From positions 1 to 64,000 of the forward strand of contig WHVA01000234.1 of assembly GCA_015179125.1 (NCBI GenBank): a stretch of 64,000 bases of DNA, written 5' to 3'. Position 1 is the stretch's first letter, and every line of letters begins with the position of its first letter. Shown in pieces: positions 61,049 to 64,000 of the stretch. The notes below the pieces were generated by a model, which was not told the DNA's origin, did no database searches, and saw nothing but the letters and a program-made list of their open reading frames with translations. This DNA is from Gautieria morchelliformis (taxonomy: Eukaryota; Basidiomycota; Agaricomycetes; Gomphales; Gomphaceae). Both the position numbers and the translations under genes were made by a program.

Positions 61049-61496
61049 CAAGTCTGTGTCTCTGTGGCACTTGCCCTGTTGTGATAAACATCCCATGATT
61101 GGGCTCGCTTTTAAGTCCAACCTCCACATTCATTCAGAACGAAAATACATTGAAAATACTATTAAAAGGTTTCTAGAGAGAGTTATCTAATAGTTGATCA
61201 GTGCGGTGTCACTGGTCAAAGGGACCATGTATATGCAGATGATGTCATGATGTCATGCATCAATCAGCGGTTCCTATCAACTGATAGATCTAACTGAATG
61301 AGGTGCCTGTGTTTTGATCAGGTGCCAGACTGGGGAGATGGCTCAAGTGGGGGTAAAAGAAAGGAGATAATTCTATGGCACCATAAATGCTATATGGAGA
61401 CATTGGAACTTGCGGAATGTGAGCAGAACAGTGTGTCAAAACTATTTGATGATCCTTTGGAAGGGACACGGAGATCGAGAAATATATGCAGGCAGA
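61049..61496. other. Spacer without recognised gene
   Basis: No motif-bearing ORF. The ORF that crosses into the LTR (61298-61759) is an artefact of the LTR hexamer array. Confidence 0.4.
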
Positions 61497-61974
61497 TGTC
61501 AGGGGACACCCTGTTTTCCAGTTCCGACACTATGCCAAGTTCCAACTCCATTTCTGACTCCACTTCCAGTTCCGCTTCAATTTCTGACTCCGCTTTTGGA
61601 AATGGTTCCACTTCTAGGGGAACTTCCACCAGTTCCGTTCGCCTTGCCAATTCCACTCCACTCTCTGACTTCCGCTCTTGGAACAGTGTTGGGAGTCAAG
61701 TGACTCGTGTAGTAGGTGGCATCAAGGGTCAATCAAAGGTTAGGGGGATGCAGGGTTGATGGTGAGTGCCGAGTATTGTCCCTGGCTGCAGACTAGCGTA
61801 GCATAATACAGGCTCACTGACATTGGGGGTCCTCAGACTTTTCTCTTTGGATTTCCCCTTGTCAGGTGAGAATCCCCTCTCTTTTATACTCTGTTCATTT
61901 ATACATGCTTCTGATTTCCCCTTGTCAGTTGTGTGGTAGCATGACCTCCACAACCAGCTAGGGTTGCCCTTACA
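61497..61974 (+). mobile_element. Solo LTR of Ty3 family C
   Basis: It starts TGTCAGGGGACACCCTG and ends GGTTGCCCTTACA (478 bp). The flanks gcaga (61492-61496) and gcaca (61975-61979) are a 4/5 match, a target duplication with one mutation. Confidence 0.88.
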
Positions 61975-62141
61975 GCACATATATTGGGAAAAACCGGTCA
62001 TGCTGATTGTTTGCAGGGAAAGGACAGTCGATCATGAGTTTCATTACATGTTGAAAAAGGGCATTATGTATGTCTGCATAATCCCCATCTCTCCAATCCC
62101 CCTGTAGGATAATCCCCATCATATATATTTTTTTTAATGCA

Positions 62142-62318
62142 GACACCGGGGAGGCCATTTCAGCACCATTCGAAGGCCACTCTGACTGCATCATGTCAGT
62201 GGCATTCTCACACGACAGCAGGTGCATCGTCTCCAGGTCTTATGACAACACGATCTGTGTGTGGAATCCAGACACTGGGGAGGCCATTTCAGAACCATTC
62301 AAAGGCCACACCACTGGT
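62142..62318 (+). pseudogene. WD40-repeat exon fragment (NLR/HET-E-like)
   Basis: After a pyrimidine-rich tract and tgcag, the frame reads DTGEAISAPFEGHSDCIMSV, AFSHDSRCIVSRSYDNTICV, WNPDTGEAISEPFKGHTTGV, then is cut by the 187-bp repeat. These are two near-identical WD40 blades of the 'G-T--V-SVAFSPDG--IVSGS-D-TI-VWD--TG' kind found at the C-terminus of fungal NACHT-WD40 (NLR, HET-E-type) proteins. Only about 60 residues remain. The NACHT part is not in the window. Confidence 0.75.
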
Positions 62319-62505
62319 GTAGGGGAACAGCTGTTCAACCAGCCAAGGAAGGCTGCTCAACCAGCCCTAGTCTTTTCCTTTTTGTCTTGACAATATGTAA
62401 AAACACATTTGAAGAATTAACAGTATCTGTGTGCTGTTAATATAACTGGGGAAAGGCTTTTCAAACATTCCTCTAGTTATCTTATATTTTTCCTTATTTT
62501 TCCAA
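62319..62505 (+). repeat. 187-bp direct repeat, left copy
   Basis: It starts gtaggggaacagctgttcaa and ends tttttccttatttttccaa. It is about 93% identical by eye to 63441-63627. Confidence 0.9.
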
Positions 62506-63440
62506 GAGGCAGGGCCTTCAAAAAAGGTTCCTGCACACACTGACGTACCATCACGCATCGAATAAGTTCGACGCGGTCATGCAGGGCATGAAAACCGTTC
62601 AGGAAATGCTGAATGAGCTCACGAAATACGCAGCACGTATGATACAGCCGCCAGACGATTACACGTTCCGGAGACGGTTCATGTCGGCGCTGCGCAACGA
62701 AGTCCTCAAAAAGGGCTATAATGCCGAGAGCAGCTCAATAGAGCAACTCTTTGAGACAGCCCAGATGATCGAGGAGGCATCCCGATACAACATGGGGATG
62801 CACCGCGCAGAAAGCGCAGCAGCAACGGCAAGTGCTGCCTGGCTCACAGGGAGCAAGCCGTTGACACAAATGGGCCTGACCAGGCCCAGCCTGTTCTCAA
62901 GCAGAACAGGACAACGGCTACCGCCCTCACGCCCAGCACAAGCTGGATGCCCACCTGAAGCTAAACAGCCTCAAGTGTCAGGGTCGTCCCCATGACCTGC
63001 CCCACCAATGAAAACGTTGGGCCGGCCTAACGATCGGCCCAGCGGCAGCCAAAGCAACACCACATGCTTTGAATGCCGCCAACCTGGCCACAAGAAAGCA
63101 GAGTGCCCCTGGCTTAGGTCCGGTATAAGGGCAGCAGCCGCGAGGCACGACGGTGAGGCTGAGGATCCGGAGATGGATCTTGGTCAAAATTCTCTTCAAC
63201 AGATTGATGAAGAGGGGGAGGGTGATCCCCAACCCAACGACACTCCGGGCAATGGAGACGCGCCTGCTGAAGAGTGGGACCCCGAGCTGTCCCAATACTA
63301 TGAATGGGACGAAGAGGTGGAAGACACCACCTACAGGTCCAGCGCGATCAGATTCGCGCTGGAAGACGAAACCGCCATGAAGGTCATGGCGGCACGCACA
63401 TCGGTCACGCCAGACAAGGCAGCCGAGCCGGTGTATCACG
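62506..63440 (+). pseudogene. Ty3 family A gag fragment with intact zinc knuckle
   Basis: From ggccttcaaaaaaggttcct the sequence follows the family-A gag (mirror of about 40950-40010): MKTVQEMLNELTKYAARMIQ, PDDYTFRRRFMSAL, SSIEQLFETAQMIEEASRYN, then the knuckle CFECRQPGHKKAECP (63064-63108) and the acidic linker to the protease (WDPELSQYYEWDEEVEDTTY). A stop and frame change occur near 62995. It ends in mid-domain at EPVYHG, where the right 187-bp repeat begins. No LTR of family A is attached. Confidence 0.88.
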
Positions 63441-63627
63441 GTAGGGGAACAGCTGTTCAACCAGCCAAGGAAGGCTGCTCAACCAGCCCTAGTCTTCTCT
63501 TTTTTGTCTTGACAACATGTAAAAACACAATTGAATAATTAACAGTATCTTTATGCTGTTAATACAACTGGGGAAAGGCTTTTCAAACATTCCTCTAGCT
63601 ATCTCATATTTTTCCTTATTTTTCCAA
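63441..63627 (+). repeat. 187-bp direct repeat, right copy
   Basis: Same start (gtaggggaacagctgttcaa) and end (ttatttttccaa) as 62319-62505. The two copies bracket exactly the gag fragment. Confidence 0.9.
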
Positions 63628-64000
63628 AGTCTCCATGGCTCAAACTACCATTTTTCTGTCATTACAGAGTTGTGGATCCTCCAGCACCCACAACTCTGTT
63701 CCGGGCGCTCTATTTCAAACTCCGCAGGTCACCTCGGCGGTGGCCGCATTTTCGGACTTATGGTCACCCAAGCACCCGCAAGTCCGGCAGGATGTCTCTC
63801 AGTATTTCCAGCTGAGTCCCAAACATGCAGCCATAGCAACTGTGCAGCCTGTTTGGCTTCACCAAACAATGGGGATCATGGTCAGTCATGACAACTAGGC
63901 TGTACCAGGCTATGCTCAGCTGTGCTAAGCAGTGCTCTTAGTAATTATGGCTACAGAGCCCTGATTGGCTCAGAACTGCTTACTCAGCTTCTGAGTGCCA
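63628..64000 (+). other. Region after the right repeat; one ORF, no family
   Basis: An ORF at 63635-63898 begins MAQTTIFLSLQSCGSSSTHN and is Ser/Gln/Pro-rich. No motif identifies it. It may be internal sequence of the element that provided the 187-bp repeats. Confidence 0.3.

Overview
This window looks like a transposon-dense stretch of a mushroom-forming fungus (Basidiomycota, Agaricomycetes). The evidence is the combination of a Plavaka-type transposase, a DUF6532 gene, a fungal alpha-kinase, chromodomain Ty3 retroelements, a Ty1/copia element, a Tad-like LINE, a PIF1/Helitron helicase fragment and many short (45-63 nt) GT-AG introns. I see no rRNA, tRNA or CRISPR. Only two genes look intact: a DUF6532 gene (14489-15598, +) and a BAHD-type acyltransferase (53592-54996, -). 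Most of the rest is mobile DNA in several nested layers.

Layout. 1-4889: a LINE ORF1 remnant fused to the 3' half of a Ty3 element (family A: integrase tail, chromodomain, a large extra ORF, LTR); a 554-bp hAT-type element sits inside the LTR. 5226-5610: an AT-rich foldback element. 7133-11868: a decayed Plavaka transposase on the minus strand, broken by a solo LTR (family C). 11870-14300: a copia scrap, tandem duplications and a satellite with a higher-order period. 14489-15598: the DUF6532 gene.

15910-49551 is bounded by hAT-like ends (TAGTGATGTGC) and a perfect 8-bp target duplication, CTACCATG. Between them lie hAT transposase exons, a TA-flanked TIR element (TE1, 17346-32863) that has itself been hit by a complete copia element (17890-23033, TSD AATAA) and by two tail-to-tail family-C Ty3 copies, a complete family-A Ty3 element (33805-41744, TSD CACAA) that splits a ferritin-like (Rds1-type) gene, a LINE, a Helitron helicase scrap, and a second TA-TIR element (TE2, 46657-49337) that carries an alpha-kinase gene.

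49605-51647 is the 3' part of a third Ty3 family (B) with its own extra ORF and LTR. 52284-53002 is a TA-flanked MITE. 53592-54996 is the acyltransferase. 57149-63628 holds further family-C LTRs, a third TA-TIR element, a WD40 gene fragment, and a family-A gag fragment flanked by 187-bp direct repeats.

The most interesting observations are: the alpha-kinase gene that seems to be internal cargo of a TA-TIR transposon family (two copies retain it, one only as a remnant); extra ORFs between pol and the 3' LTR in two Ty3 families; a copia element whose primer-binding site matches the initiator tRNA-Met anticodon loop and contains its own gag start codon; and the nesting order, which can be read from exact target-site duplications. 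All comparisons were made by eye within the window; no database search was possible.
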